A DNA stretch of 29,681 nucleotides from a virus. Location of the stretch: the IMG/VR virus record IMGVR_UViG_3300025667_000018, positions 1 to 29,681 of that record; one strand, given 5' to 3'. The translations under genes were made by a program, and so were the position numbers. Numbering within the stretch: position 1 is the stretch's first letter; each line of letters starts with the position of its first letter. Of this stretch, positions 22,379 through 29,681 are shown in pieces. Under the pieces are notes generated by a model that saw only the letters and a program-made list of their open reading frames with translations, searched no databases and had not been told where the DNA came from.

Positions 22379-22972
22379 CTACAGGAGGCTCTTGTATATT
22401 TCCATTAGTGGCTTTATCGAGTTTGCAAGCAATCGCCGCTCATCATCCGACCATGATGTAACTGGTTTGGATTTACATGCCTTCTTCCAATACTGTTCAA
22501 TTTTGGAACAAAGCCCGGGGATGCTTTCAAATCTTTGGTCGGCACTTCTTGAGTAAGTGGACTTTTCTCCATCGTGATCAATACCGAGGCATTGCCTGAT
22601 GGATGTGTACTTTCCACTATCCAGATCCAGGGCACCGGATTTATTTAGTTCAAACAACTTAAGATACTGGTATGCTGTTTTTCTGTTAAATTCCAAATTC
22701 TCCTTACACCATTTACTGAAATCCTCAACCTCCTCACGAACTTTGGTTAGTATTTCACCAGCCTTCGTGAAGTGAACCAAGGAGTTTGACATACTCCGTA
22801 TCCCGGCTTGGTGAGCATTCCTGATTTCCTCGGCAGGATCCAGGTTTACAATAACAGTAACGGGTGATGCCTCCTCCATGTGGATTTCATTTTCCTTGTT
22901 TATTCTCACAACGGAAACCGATCCCTCTTTTGTAAGTGAATCCATTTTTCGCTCTAATCCTGTTTTGCTCAT
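22379..22972 (-). CDS. DUF3102-like regulatory protein
   Basis: The gene encodes 197 residues; its ATG overlaps the upstream stop as ATGA. The middle reads VHFTKAGEILTKVREEVEDF, then SKWCKENLEFNRKTAYQYLKL. This fits the DUF3102 pattern (helix with GE.L...K, then F..W......S.rTA..Y..L), in which the second half resembles a helix-turn-helix. Such proteins are usually found with plasmid or phage regulatory genes; the biochemical role is not known. It is part of a two-gene cassette on the strand opposite to the packaging genes, and is visibly more AT-rich than its surroundings, suggesting later insertion. Confidence 0.7.
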   Translation of the reverse strand: MSKTGLERKMDSLTKEGSVSVVRINKENEIHMEEASPVTVIVNLDPAEEIRNAHQAGIRSMSNSLVHFTKAGEILTKVREEVEDFSKWCKENLEFNRKTAYQYLKLFELNKSGALDLDSGKYTSIRQCLGIDHDGEKSTYSRSADQRFESIPGLCSKIEQYWKKACKSKPVTSWSDDERRLLANSIKPLMEIYKSLL

Positions 22973-23379
22973 TTATTTTTCTCCAGTTGTATTTTTTTAT
23001 AGGTTTCACACGCGGCTAATGATTTTTGCCCCCGTGTAGGTGGAAGTCCGAAGTTCTTCTGAAATAGTTTAACCGATTTTGATAATGCTTGTTTTGTGAC
23101 GCCATGCATCAATGCGATATCCTTCATGGATTTACCGAGAAATAAGGGAAGTCCGAATGAGCAAACGATCGTTGCTATTTTCAGCCGGTAATTTGAGGAG
23201 TCATATATTAGGGCAATAACTCGGGTGAGAGCATCCTGAACTTCACGTCTCACTTTTTCCTTAATGTACTGCTGAAGCACATCAGGCATTTCAGTTATAA
23301 CCCCGTCATCAAGCTTGTCGTAATCAAAATCTATACTGTCGTAGTCAAATTCAACTTGTCCTTCGAGTAATGTTGACAT
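22969..23379 (-). CDS. Helix-turn-helix protein, probable regulator
   Basis: The gene encodes 136 residues. The acidic N-terminus (FDYDSIDFDYDKLDDG) is followed by a helical region and then a helix-turn-helix, KSMKDIALMHGVTKQALSKS (about residues 83-102). It resembles the sigma region-4-like fold, which binds DNA through VTKQALSK. A transcription regulator is the likely role. The start codon lies on the opposite strand of the GTTGACA element of the gpW-like gene, so binding near its own start would affect both directions (inference). Confidence 0.65.
   Translation of the reverse strand: MSTLLEGQVEFDYDSIDFDYDKLDDGVITEMPDVLQQYIKEKVRREVQDALTRVIALIYDSSNYRLKIATIVCSFGLPLFLGKSMKDIALMHGVTKQALSKSVKLFQKNFGLPPTRGQKSLAACETYKKIQLEKNK
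23372..23378 (+). promoter_or_regulatory. GTTGACA element 21 bases before the ATG at 23393
   Basis: Fourth copy at the same distance from a plus-strand start. Here no plus-strand gene ends in the element, so it is not simply a by-product of a stop codon. It overlaps the start codon of the divergent helix-turn-helix gene. Confidence 0.5.
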
Positions 23380-23392
23380 GAAACTAAATAGT

Positions 23393-23665
23393 ATGAGCGT
23401 AGCGAATTGGAAAGTAATCTATAGAGATTACACGAGTGAAGAGTTAGATGAAGAACTTGCAACCCTAAAAAAGGAGGCAAAAAATATGTACCTAGCTCAA
23501 TCGGTTGGAAACAAATCCTATCAGCGCAGTATTACATCCGTTGAGGAGAGACTCCGGGCAATCATGGAGATTCGCCGGGAGAGTGGAGATTCATATAATG
23601 ATCCAACTTATGTTGACTTTGATGGGGCATCTCAAATTGAATGGGGGAATAGAAATAGAGCATGA
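23393..23665 (+). CDS. gpW-like head-tail joining protein
   Basis: The gene encodes 90 residues from the ATG at 23393; an in-frame ATG at 23378 would overlap the divergent gene's start. The sequence is YTSEELDEELATLKKEAKNM, then a short beta hairpin region SYQRSITSVEERLRAIMEI. This follows the helix-hairpin-helix order of lambda gpW, including the 'tSv.....i..Le' second helix. It lies between the large terminase and portal as W does in lambda. gpW plugs the filled head and provides the tail attachment surface. The stop overlaps the portal ATG. Confidence 0.72.
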   Translation: MSVANWKVIYRDYTSEELDEELATLKKEAKNMYLAQSVGNKSYQRSITSVEERLRAIMEIRRESGDSYNDPTYVDFDGASQIEWGNRNRA

Positions 23666-25206
23666 AACAAAAAGACCCATCATTTCTGGATAAAACAATT
23701 GCCTTCATCTCCCCGGAGTGGGGCTTAAAGAGAAAGTTCCACTCTGATCGTCTGGAGTTTGCATATGATGCGGCTCGGCAGACACGAGCACACGCAAGCG
23801 CGGGGCATTCCCTTTCAACCGCAGCATCTGAATCTCTCGCCAACCAGCGTGATCGAGTAAAGATGATGTGGGAGGCACGAAACCTTGTGCAGAATTACTC
23901 TTTCTTTAAGAGCGTGCTACTAAAGGAGTCGATGTATGTATGTGGCTCTATTCGCTATCAAGCAAACACGGGCGAACCTGCCATTGATCAAGCTTATGAG
24001 GAATACTTCAATGAGTGGCAGACGAAGTGCGACATAACAGGCCGATCCCCTTTCCGTCACCTTATCCAGCTCGGACACATGGGAATGCGTCGTGATGGTG
24101 ATGCCGGGTGGGTAATGGTTACCCAGGGCAAAGAGATTCGGCTTCAGGCAATTGAGTCAGATCGTATTGGTAACCCAAATGAACTCGGGAAGAAACAGGA
24201 GAATTATATTGGTGGCATAACCATCAATGACCTTGGGCAGCCCACCTCCTACAAGATTTTCAAGAGAACTCTCCACGGGCAATACAAAGACCCACATGAT
24301 GTTCCCGCACCCAACTTCGTTCACTACTTCGATCCTCTACGGACAGATCAGTATCGTGGAATAACCGCGTTTGAGACCGCAATTCCTCACGCAAAGGATT
24401 TGTATGAACTTCTTAAGATGGAGAAGCTGGCGGTCAAATGGGGTTCCGCGCACGCAGGGGTTATTACAAAGAATGACCAAGGCCCGGATAAGTGGACCTC
24501 GAAAGTTCCCGTGGATGCCACAGGCAAAGCTGCGGGTGACTTGAAGCTAGAAAAGATGGAGGCTGGCAAGATTTTACGCCTACAGCCAGGTGACCAGGTG
24601 AATATGTTCCCGACCAACAGTCGCCCTAGCGCGACCTTTAATGGGTTCATAACCACGCTTGTCAGAGAGATGGCCAATGGCCTAAACCTCCCCTACGCCT
24701 TCGTTTGGGACATGAGTGCATTCGGTGGAGCAACTGCTCGTCTTGAGGTACAGCAAGCCCAACGCGCATTTCAACGCCACCAACAACTCCTAAAGGATCA
24801 AGTCCTTAACCGGGTCAAAGATGCGGTTCTTGGAAGAGCAATAGCATTTCGCGATCTCCCGGCACACGCCAATTACAAGAAGGGTCGCTGGCAGTTTAAC
24901 TCCCAGATAACCGCAGACCTTGGCCATGAAGTTCAGGCTAACATAAATCTGCAACAGGCTGGGCTGAAGACATCTGAGTCAATATACGGAGAGATGGGTC
25001 TCGATTTCCAAGAGGAGAGCGAGAAGATAGCCAAGGAGCTTTCCCATCTACAGGAACTTGCCAAGAAATATGGAATCCCGGTTTCGATACTTGCCCAGCG
25101 ACTACAAGGGGCGGATGAAGCCATAATGCAATATCGCCAAATGCTTGAGCAACAAGAGCAAGAGCAGCAGCAGATAGAGCAACAAAGCGTACAGCAAACT
25201 CAATAA
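23662..25206 (+). CDS. Portal protein, lambda gpB-like
   Basis: The gene encodes 514 residues (lambda gpB 533) and overlaps the previous gene as ATGA. Family features include LGHMGMRRDGDAGWVMV and LQAIESDRIGNPNE. The beta block GGITINDLGQPTSYKIF is followed by VHYFDPLRTDQYRGITAFE, and then by the long helical part with GLNLPYAFVWDMSAFGGATA. The dodecameric portal forms the DNA entry channel at one head vertex and binds the terminase. The C-terminus is glutamine-rich (EQQEQEQQQIEQQSVQQTQ), a flexible tail that is unusual in degree but probably harmless to the fold. Confidence 0.93.
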   Translation: MKQKDPSFLDKTIAFISPEWGLKRKFHSDRLEFAYDAARQTRAHASAGHSLSTAASESLANQRDRVKMMWEARNLVQNYSFFKSVLLKESMYVCGSIRYQANTGEPAIDQAYEEYFNEWQTKCDITGRSPFRHLIQLGHMGMRRDGDAGWVMVTQGKEIRLQAIESDRIGNPNELGKKQENYIGGITINDLGQPTSYKIFKRTLHGQYKDPHDVPAPNFVHYFDPLRTDQYRGITAFETAIPHAKDLYELLKMEKLAVKWGSAHAGVITKNDQGPDKWTSKVPVDATGKAAGDLKLEKMEAGKILRLQPGDQVNMFPTNSRPSATFNGFITTLVREMANGLNLPYAFVWDMSAFGGATARLEVQQAQRAFQRHQQLLKDQVLNRVKDAVLGRAIAFRDLPAHANYKKGRWQFNSQITADLGHEVQANINLQQAGLKTSESIYGEMGLDFQEESEKIAKELSHLQELAKKYGIPVSILAQRLQGADEAIMQYRQMLEQQEQEQQQIEQQSVQQTQ

Positions 25207-25213
25207 TCTCGAC

Positions 25214-27484
25214 ATGAGAGCAGTAAAGCAGTTATTCCGTAAATATTTAAAAGGTCTCGACGACAAGGCCAAGGCCAGATTAGCCAAAGTACCTGCTGGT
25301 GAGTTTCCTACGGATGAGTTCTATCATCCCGGCACAAAAGGCCGATGGGGCAAGCTGGTTGGCGCAGGTGGAGCATCGGTGGGTGGCTATAAGATTGGTA
25401 GCAAGGATGATCCCCAGAAGAAGAAGGCACATGGTGGTCCCATAACCGCCGCCCAAAAGAAGAAGATTAGTGCATATGTGGCCGCTGGTGGCATGACTAG
25501 AGCAGAGGCCAATAACCTACTGAAGGTCAATAGCACGGTAAAAGCCGATTCCGTCTTGGGTAGTGTAACAGCTAGATTGTCCCAGGAACAAAAGGTTAAG
25601 ATAGGAAAAAGTACTGGTGATCGTGATTTTAAGGGTGAAAGAGCCTTAAAAAAGCATGACGATCAACATGCCAACCAAAATATGACCCACGAGGAGCGGA
25701 TGACCAGAGCGCGGAAGAAGGCCAAAAAAACCGAGGGTCATGGGTATAAAGTAAAAGCCGCTGCGGATGCCGAACAAGGCAGGGGGGAAAGGATAGTAAA
25801 TGCTGCCACACTAACAGGTGGTGATGACAGAAAAATAAAGAACATTGCCCGGAAACAACTCCCAGAGCAAATTGGCAGACTTCAACAAGCTGGCCAACTC
25901 GGGAAAAAGGGAACTCCAGAGCGTGACCAATGGGAAAAGGCACATAAAAATGCAAAAGAGCAATATATTGCTGCTTACACAAACCGATCTAAAGGCCGCA
26001 AGAATTACAATGCTGGCGAGCAACACGCCTGGCGCCAAACATATGCTGATAAATTAATGAAAGCAAACCCAGGCTTATCCCGTGAGAAAGCCAATGCACA
26101 AGCATGGCGTAAGCAAAACGCCGGGGGACTCCAACAAGGTCAGCAAAGTTCCAAAGTAACGATCAGAAGCATCTATAATACATTACCGGCGGCAGAACAA
26201 AAAGTGTGGGATAAGAACATGCCCCTCACTGTAGCGGGAGCAGAAGGAAGGAAAAAGGGAGACCTTGATAAATTGGGTCGTGCCGCAGAAAAGGAAAACA
26301 AAAAGCTCGGACAGGAGGGATCAGACCTCCCTGGGGCAACAGATGTGAGCAAGGCTCGGATCAAGAAGGATATCAAGAAGCAGTCAAAGGGGGGCAAGGA
26401 GGATGTTACTGAATACCCCTTGGTAAAGGACAAAAAGACAGGCAAGTGGAGGGAGATGACAGAGAAGGAAAAGTTTCCCGTCAAAGGGAGATCAAACAAG
26501 GGAAAAAAAGTTAGTCAGAACGTGGTAGTTTACAACACAGGAGACCTTTCCGGTCCCCGGGATAAGCGATATGGTGATTGGGAATCAAATATCCAAGAGG
26601 GGTACGATAAGCGTAGAAGGAATTTCGCCATAGCAGCAAAAAAACGTTTAGCAGCAGCAGGGAATCCACCGCCCGGATCGGATGAGTACAACAAGGTTTT
26701 AGGTCGGAACAAACCCAAGAAAGCGCCCGGCATAAAAGGGGAACGCGCGGGAGACGTAATTAAGAAATTGCCACACGTCACATCAAACACCAAAAAGCGA
26801 AAGAACATTGGTGACGAGAAGGGGCTTGGCTTCAACCCGCAGGCATCGGGCGGGAGGAAAAAAACGCTCGACAAAGAGGGGCATGTGGTTAATAAACCGA
26901 CCCCTCAAATACCCGATGAGGACAGTGCTAAGACTCGTAAAAAGGTCGGGAGAGCGATGGCTGCTTCAAGTGCTGCAAAAAAAATAACCAAAGTCACAAA
27001 TAGAGCCAGGAGGCAACTTGATGCAGAATCCGCGGCTGATGCCGAACGCGAAAAAAACCTCTCCGCCCAAATCACCCAGATGTTCTTTGAAAGAAAGAAG
27101 GAGGATAGAAAAGGTCGTAGATTAGCTACCGGGGCAGTCATTGGTTCACTGGGTGGCGCAGAAGCAGCCCGCCGATTTATACAACATGACATACCTGCTC
27201 GCCATCGGGCTTACGACGAAGCCGGCCACTCAAGCAAACAGCCCGTGGGTGCAGGCAAAGAAGCGAACCGCGCACTATATGATCAGGTAGCCCCGGAAGG
27301 GCAGGATTTACAATCATGGGCGAAGGGCAAAGAGAAGATTCTCGGCAAACATTCCCCATCGGGATTTAGAAGGAAAGTATTTTCACGCGCAGCAATCCGT
27401 GCGTTGACAGGAACAGGCTTGGGTATAGCAGCCGGAGGAATTTATCATCATGCCAAACAAAAAAGAGATAGAAGAGCAGCGTAG
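25214..27484 (+). CDS. Large lysine-rich protein in the head-protease position
   Basis: The gene encodes 756 residues, extremely rich in Lys, Gly, Ala and Arg. It has no recognised protease or capsid domain, although its position after the portal is where lambda-like phages carry the S49-type head protease and scaffold. Glycine-rich hydrophobic segments lie near residues 47-62 (KLVGAGGASVGGYKIG), 635-650 (LATGAVIGSLGG) and 729-745 (ALTGTGLGIAAGGIY). The segment before the second, ITQMFFERKKEDRK, resembles the end of the shared tag. The long middle is basic and partly low-complexity with DKK and KKG clusters. No good ribosome site is visible. A DNA-associated internal or ejection protein is inferred. 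Confidence 0.7.
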   Translation: MRAVKQLFRKYLKGLDDKAKARLAKVPAGEFPTDEFYHPGTKGRWGKLVGAGGASVGGYKIGSKDDPQKKKAHGGPITAAQKKKISAYVAAGGMTRAEANNLLKVNSTVKADSVLGSVTARLSQEQKVKIGKSTGDRDFKGERALKKHDDQHANQNMTHEERMTRARKKAKKTEGHGYKVKAAADAEQGRGERIVNAATLTGGDDRKIKNIARKQLPEQIGRLQQAGQLGKKGTPERDQWEKAHKNAKEQYIAAYTNRSKGRKNYNAGEQHAWRQTYADKLMKANPGLSREKANAQAWRKQNAGGLQQGQQSSKVTIRSIYNTLPAAEQKVWDKNMPLTVAGAEGRKKGDLDKLGRAAEKENKKLGQEGSDLPGATDVSKARIKKDIKKQSKGGKEDVTEYPLVKDKKTGKWREMTEKEKFPVKGRSNKGKKVSQNVVVYNTGDLSGPRDKRYGDWESNIQEGYDKRRRNFAIAAKKRLAAAGNPPPGSDEYNKVLGRNKPKKAPGIKGERAGDVIKKLPHVTSNTKKRKNIGDEKGLGFNPQASGGRKKTLDKEGHVVNKPTPQIPDEDSAKTRKKVGRAMAASSAAKKITKVTNRARRQLDAESAADAEREKNLSAQITQMFFERKKEDRKGRRLATGAVIGSLGGAEAARRFIQHDIPARHRAYDEAGHSSKQPVGAGKEANRALYDQVAPEGQDLQSWAKGKEKILGKHSPSGFRRKVFSRAAIRALTGTGLGIAAGGIYHHAKQKRDRRAA

Positions 27485-28640
27485 CGCACACTTAGCTGAA
27501 TTACGCAGACAACGGGAACTTGATAAAAAGGTTGCCCGTGGAACCGCCCTGGTGGGTACGGGTGTTGGTGTTCTAGGTGTTGGAGCCGCTCTAAAAACCG
27601 GGAAAGCAGCAAAAGCAGGCGCCAGAGAAGCCGAGGCGTCGCTGAAAAGATTCAAACAACACGGCATCGGAGTATTGGCGGGAGAACCTCATGGGTACAG
27701 TTGGGGGAACAAACTCAAGGGCAAATTGGGGAAATTACTCCCCTTCGTCCGAACACGGAAGCTAAAGATGAGCGCCAAGGGGGAATCTGTTTTAAACAAG
27801 ATGGCCGATACCCTCAATCTAGGTGAGGACATAGCCAACAAGTCCATTGCCAAGCAACTCGCTGGTTTGATAACTTTTGAAGAAGGCGGTAGCTACTCCA
27901 TTCGTGAAGCCAGGCAGGTGCAAAGGCAAATGAAGAAGTTCATTGGTAAGGGTCGCCAAGGCTATAGCGCGGCACAGGACATCGAGGACAAGATAAAGGG
28001 GCAACGCAGAAACCCCCGGAGGAAGTTCTTCTGGGAGAAGCAGGGCTTCAAGGATGCGGCTTTAGCAACAGCATTAACGGCTGGTGTAGGTGGAGCGGGC
28101 ATTCTTGCACACAAAAAGGGTTGGCTTTCTAAAGTATCAAGGGGTTCCAAGGGATCATCACCAGCAACCGTCCCGACCAAATTCGATCCAAATTTCAACC
28201 CGGAATTATCCTCCAAGGGAGATACCATTGAGTTTTACGAGAATTATAGCGATATACCTGAAGGCTGGAGAACTTCACGTCCAACCGCGAAATCCGTTAG
28301 GGTTCACCGTGATGGAGGAAAAAGAAGTCGTCGCTCCAAATACTGGCATGAGCGCAAGGAGAGCCGGGATAAGATTTTGGTAGGACTCACCGGACTGGCG
28401 GCAGTCGCTGGTGGAGGAGCACTTATAGCCCGAGGCAAATACAAGAAGGCAAAAGCCGCTCTTGGTAAATCCAATGCAGACAGAGCAAGGACTAAAGGCG
28501 CGGCACGAAGGATTCTAGGGCGTAGAAAAAAAGAAATAGATGCATTGAAAAGGGAAAATAAACGCTACAAAGAAGGTGACGACTTGATCAAGGCCCGTGA
28601 GTTGATTGAGAGCCTAAACGATAAACGCCTAGGATCATGA
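27450..28640 (+). CDS. Basic protein with three glycine-zipper segments
   Basis: The gene encodes 396 residues, with GGAGG upstream and a 35-base overlap with the previous gene. Three Gly/Ala/Val hydrophobic segments, each flanked by Lys/Arg, lie at about 31-48 (GTALVGTGVGVLGVGAAL), 203-220 (ALATALTAGVGGAGILAH) and 309-327 (ILVGLTGLAAVAGGGALI). LAGLITFEEG near 137-146 recalls the tag. The regions between are basic and helical. Three possible membrane or packing helices in a basic protein of a head module fit a protein ejected with the DNA; this is inference, and no family is recognised. Confidence 0.7.
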   Translation: MPNKKEIEEQRSAHLAELRRQRELDKKVARGTALVGTGVGVLGVGAALKTGKAAKAGAREAEASLKRFKQHGIGVLAGEPHGYSWGNKLKGKLGKLLPFVRTRKLKMSAKGESVLNKMADTLNLGEDIANKSIAKQLAGLITFEEGGSYSIREARQVQRQMKKFIGKGRQGYSAAQDIEDKIKGQRRNPRRKFFWEKQGFKDAALATALTAGVGGAGILAHKKGWLSKVSRGSKGSSPATVPTKFDPNFNPELSSKGDTIEFYENYSDIPEGWRTSRPTAKSVRVHRDGGKRSRRSKYWHERKESRDKILVGLTGLAAVAGGGALIARGKYKKAKAALGKSNADRARTKGAARRILGRRKKEIDALKRENKRYKEGDDLIKARELIESLNDKRLGS

Positions 28641-28735
28641 GCAAAACTAAACCCAAAAAGAAAGTCAAAAAGCCTCTTCCTAAAAAGGACACAGGCTTTT
28701 CTTCAGTATTTAATATAAAGTTCAATGACCGCTAG
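28637..28735 (+). CDS. 32-residue lysine-rich protein, missed small gene
   Basis: The ATG overlaps the preceding stop as ATGA, and the stop lies inside the next gene (11-base overlap). The product starts MSKTKPKKKVKKPLPKK and ends FNIKFNDR. It is very basic, like its neighbours. Short and unassigned. Confidence 0.45.
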   Translation: MSKTKPKKKVKKPLPKKDTGFSSVFNIKFNDR

Positions 28736-28955
28736 GAAATGGCCATCACGTAGACGACCCCCTCCGGGCTGGGTTGTTAGTCCAGAGCTATCTGAGATAT
28801 ACGGATATAACGTCATTGTGCGTGAAGGTGAACAATCAAGAGTAAGAAGAACCGTAGACAGAGACCCGGCCCTTGAGAGAATGGGTCGCTCCGGTCGCAG
28901 GGGGATGGCACTTGGTGCGGCTCTGATGGCCATGGGAATATATTTAAGAAGATAA
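28725..28955 (+). CDS. Small basic protein with C-terminal hydrophobic segment
   Basis: The gene encodes 76 residues. A Pro/Arg-rich N-terminus (KWPSRRRPPPGWVV) is followed by an acidic middle and a C-terminal segment RRGMALGAALMAMGIYLRR. That segment is the same basic-hydrophobic-basic layout as in the other proteins of the module. Function unknown. Confidence 0.6.
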   Translation: MTARKWPSRRRPPPGWVVSPELSEIYGYNVIVREGEQSRVRRTVDRDPALERMGRSGRRGMALGAALMAMGIYLRR

Positions 28956-28957
28956 CG

Positions 28958-29476
28958 ATGCCACAAGTAGGAAACAAGCACTACCCATATACGCCAAAAG
29001 GCATAGCCGCGGCCAAAAGGGAAAAAGAAAAGCGCGATAAAGCGATCAGCAAGGCTGGTGGAGCCGCTGGAGCGGCCGCATTGGGTGGCGCGTACTGGAC
29101 GGCGGCACGCGACAGACAGATAGGCATTGATGCAGATGCAGAGATAAAGGCTTACGGGACACATTTGACGGATGAATCCAAAAAGGCATACAAGAGCCAC
29201 CAGAAGCAAATGGGTGACAATGCCAGGGAATATGATGCGTGGGAGAAGAACGAAGGGAAGGCCCATGGCAACAGAGGCAACAAGAAGGCAAAGTACAAAC
29301 AGTTCGTCCAAGAGAGGGATAATGTTAACATCGATCCCTCCAAGAGGGATATCGAAAAGGTAACCCGAGGAAAATGGGTGGATGGTAAATTTAAGCCAAG
29401 CACAATTCGCAACAAACTTTTACATGGCACTCTAGGCTATGTTAGATTACCCCGATTACTCACAAGGGGCCGATGA
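28958..29476 (+). CDS. Basic protein with PYTPKG motif and glycine-zipper segment
   Basis: The gene encodes 172 residues starting two bases after the previous stop. The N-terminus NKHYPYTPKGIAAAKRE contains a Y-P-Y-T-x-K-G motif that I associate with small phage structural-region proteins, though without a known function. It is followed by an Ala/Gly segment (AGGAAGAAALGGAYWTAA) and a long basic helical body ending in RGR. It sits directly before the probable decoration gene. Role unknown. Confidence 0.65.
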   Translation: MPQVGNKHYPYTPKGIAAAKREKEKRDKAISKAGGAAGAAALGGAYWTAARDRQIGIDADAEIKAYGTHLTDESKKAYKSHQKQMGDNAREYDAWEKNEGKAHGNRGNKKAKYKQFVQERDNVNIDPSKRDIEKVTRGKWVDGKFKPSTIRNKLLHGTLGYVRLPRLLTRGR

Positions 29477-29681
29477 ATCACAATAATGTAATTTCCCTCC
29501 CCGCGGGCGATACGGTATCTATGGGTGATATCGTTACCCTAAATAGCTTGGGTGATAGTGAATCCATGTCCACAAACACCACGGACAAGGAGAAGGCAAT
29601 TGGGGCGATTCTACATGATGCTGATTTTTCGTTTAGTGACTCACCTTTTGATATCCACCTCTTCTCGGGCGCTGGTGTATG
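29473..29681 (+). CDS. Probable capsid decoration protein, 3' partial
   Basis: The gene is open to the window end; the visible part is 69 codons. The ATG overlaps the previous stop as ATGA, with AAGGGG upstream. The visible part, VISLPAGDTVSMGDIVTL, then DKEKAIGAILHDADF and IHLFSGAGV, follows the 'aGd.V..Gd.v.l ... aiGv......G' beta pattern of DUF2190-like head decoration proteins. These sit on the capsid surface and are usually encoded just before the major capsid gene. The assignment is from the first domain only. Confidence 0.6.
   Translation, partial: MNHNNVISLPAGDTVSMGDIVTLNSLGDSESMSTNTTDKEKAIGAILHDADFSFSDSPFDIHLFSGAGV

Noticed and set aside
28703-29311. Long minus-strand open frame (202 residues) in the head module
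   Set aside because: It lies opposite coupled plus-strand genes with consistent composition and start overlaps; its hydrophobic composition is the complement of basic, glycine-rich coding.

Overview
The window is a stretch of a tailed double-stranded DNA phage (or prophage) genome of roughly even base composition. The best evidence is a lambda-type packaging block in the order small terminase, large terminase (GpA type), gpW-like joining protein, portal (gpB type), ending in the start of a probable capsid decoration protein. No host gene, tRNA, rRNA, insertion sequence, CRISPR array, polymerase or integrase was seen, so the replication and most tail genes must lie outside. The host cannot be named from the sequence. 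Shine-Dalgarno sites (GGAGG, AAGGA) and ATG/GTG/TTG starts point to a bacterium.

Layout. (1) 1-3165, plus strand: the end of a basic Gly/Ala-rich protein, a repeat-rich basic protein with collagen-like stretches, a beta-rich probable virion protein, and two small proteins. (2) 3168-17290, minus strand: a long, tightly packed operon of mostly unrecognised genes, nearly all joined by ATGA, TAATG, GTGA, TTGA or TAGTG overlaps. It holds a MoxR/CobS-like AAA+ ATPase, an HExxH protein resembling the N-terminal part of CobT, a separate VWA/MIDAS protein resembling the C-terminal part of CobT, an Api92-like protein and a possible degenerate polynucleotide-ligase-like protein. (3) 17291-17756: a hairpin-rich divergent control region. 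(4) 17757-29681, plus strand: the packaging and head module, interrupted at 22379-23379 by a two-gene minus-strand regulatory cassette (a DUF3102-like gene and a helix-turn-helix gene).

The most unusual content is a family of small, very basic, glycine-zipper proteins packed around the terminase and portal genes. At least four consecutive genes (19004-20589) begin with the same short helix, R-L-x-E-L-x-x-x-L-D-x-V-L-E-F, followed by unrelated bodies. A fifth copy lies inside the left-end protein. The genomic position, the shared N-terminal tag, the basic charge and the glycine zippers together suggest a set of head-targeted internal or ejection proteins sorted by a common N-terminal peptide. 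That role is inferred. A 756-residue lysine-rich protein sits where lambda-like phages keep the head protease and scaffold.

A second unexplained signal is GTTGACA placed exactly 21 bases before the chosen ATG of four plus-strand genes (1701, 18349, 19004, 23393), none of which has a clear Shine-Dalgarno site. Four small genes (45, 37, 47 and 32 residues) were read directly from the sequence because their starts overlap the neighbouring stop codons.
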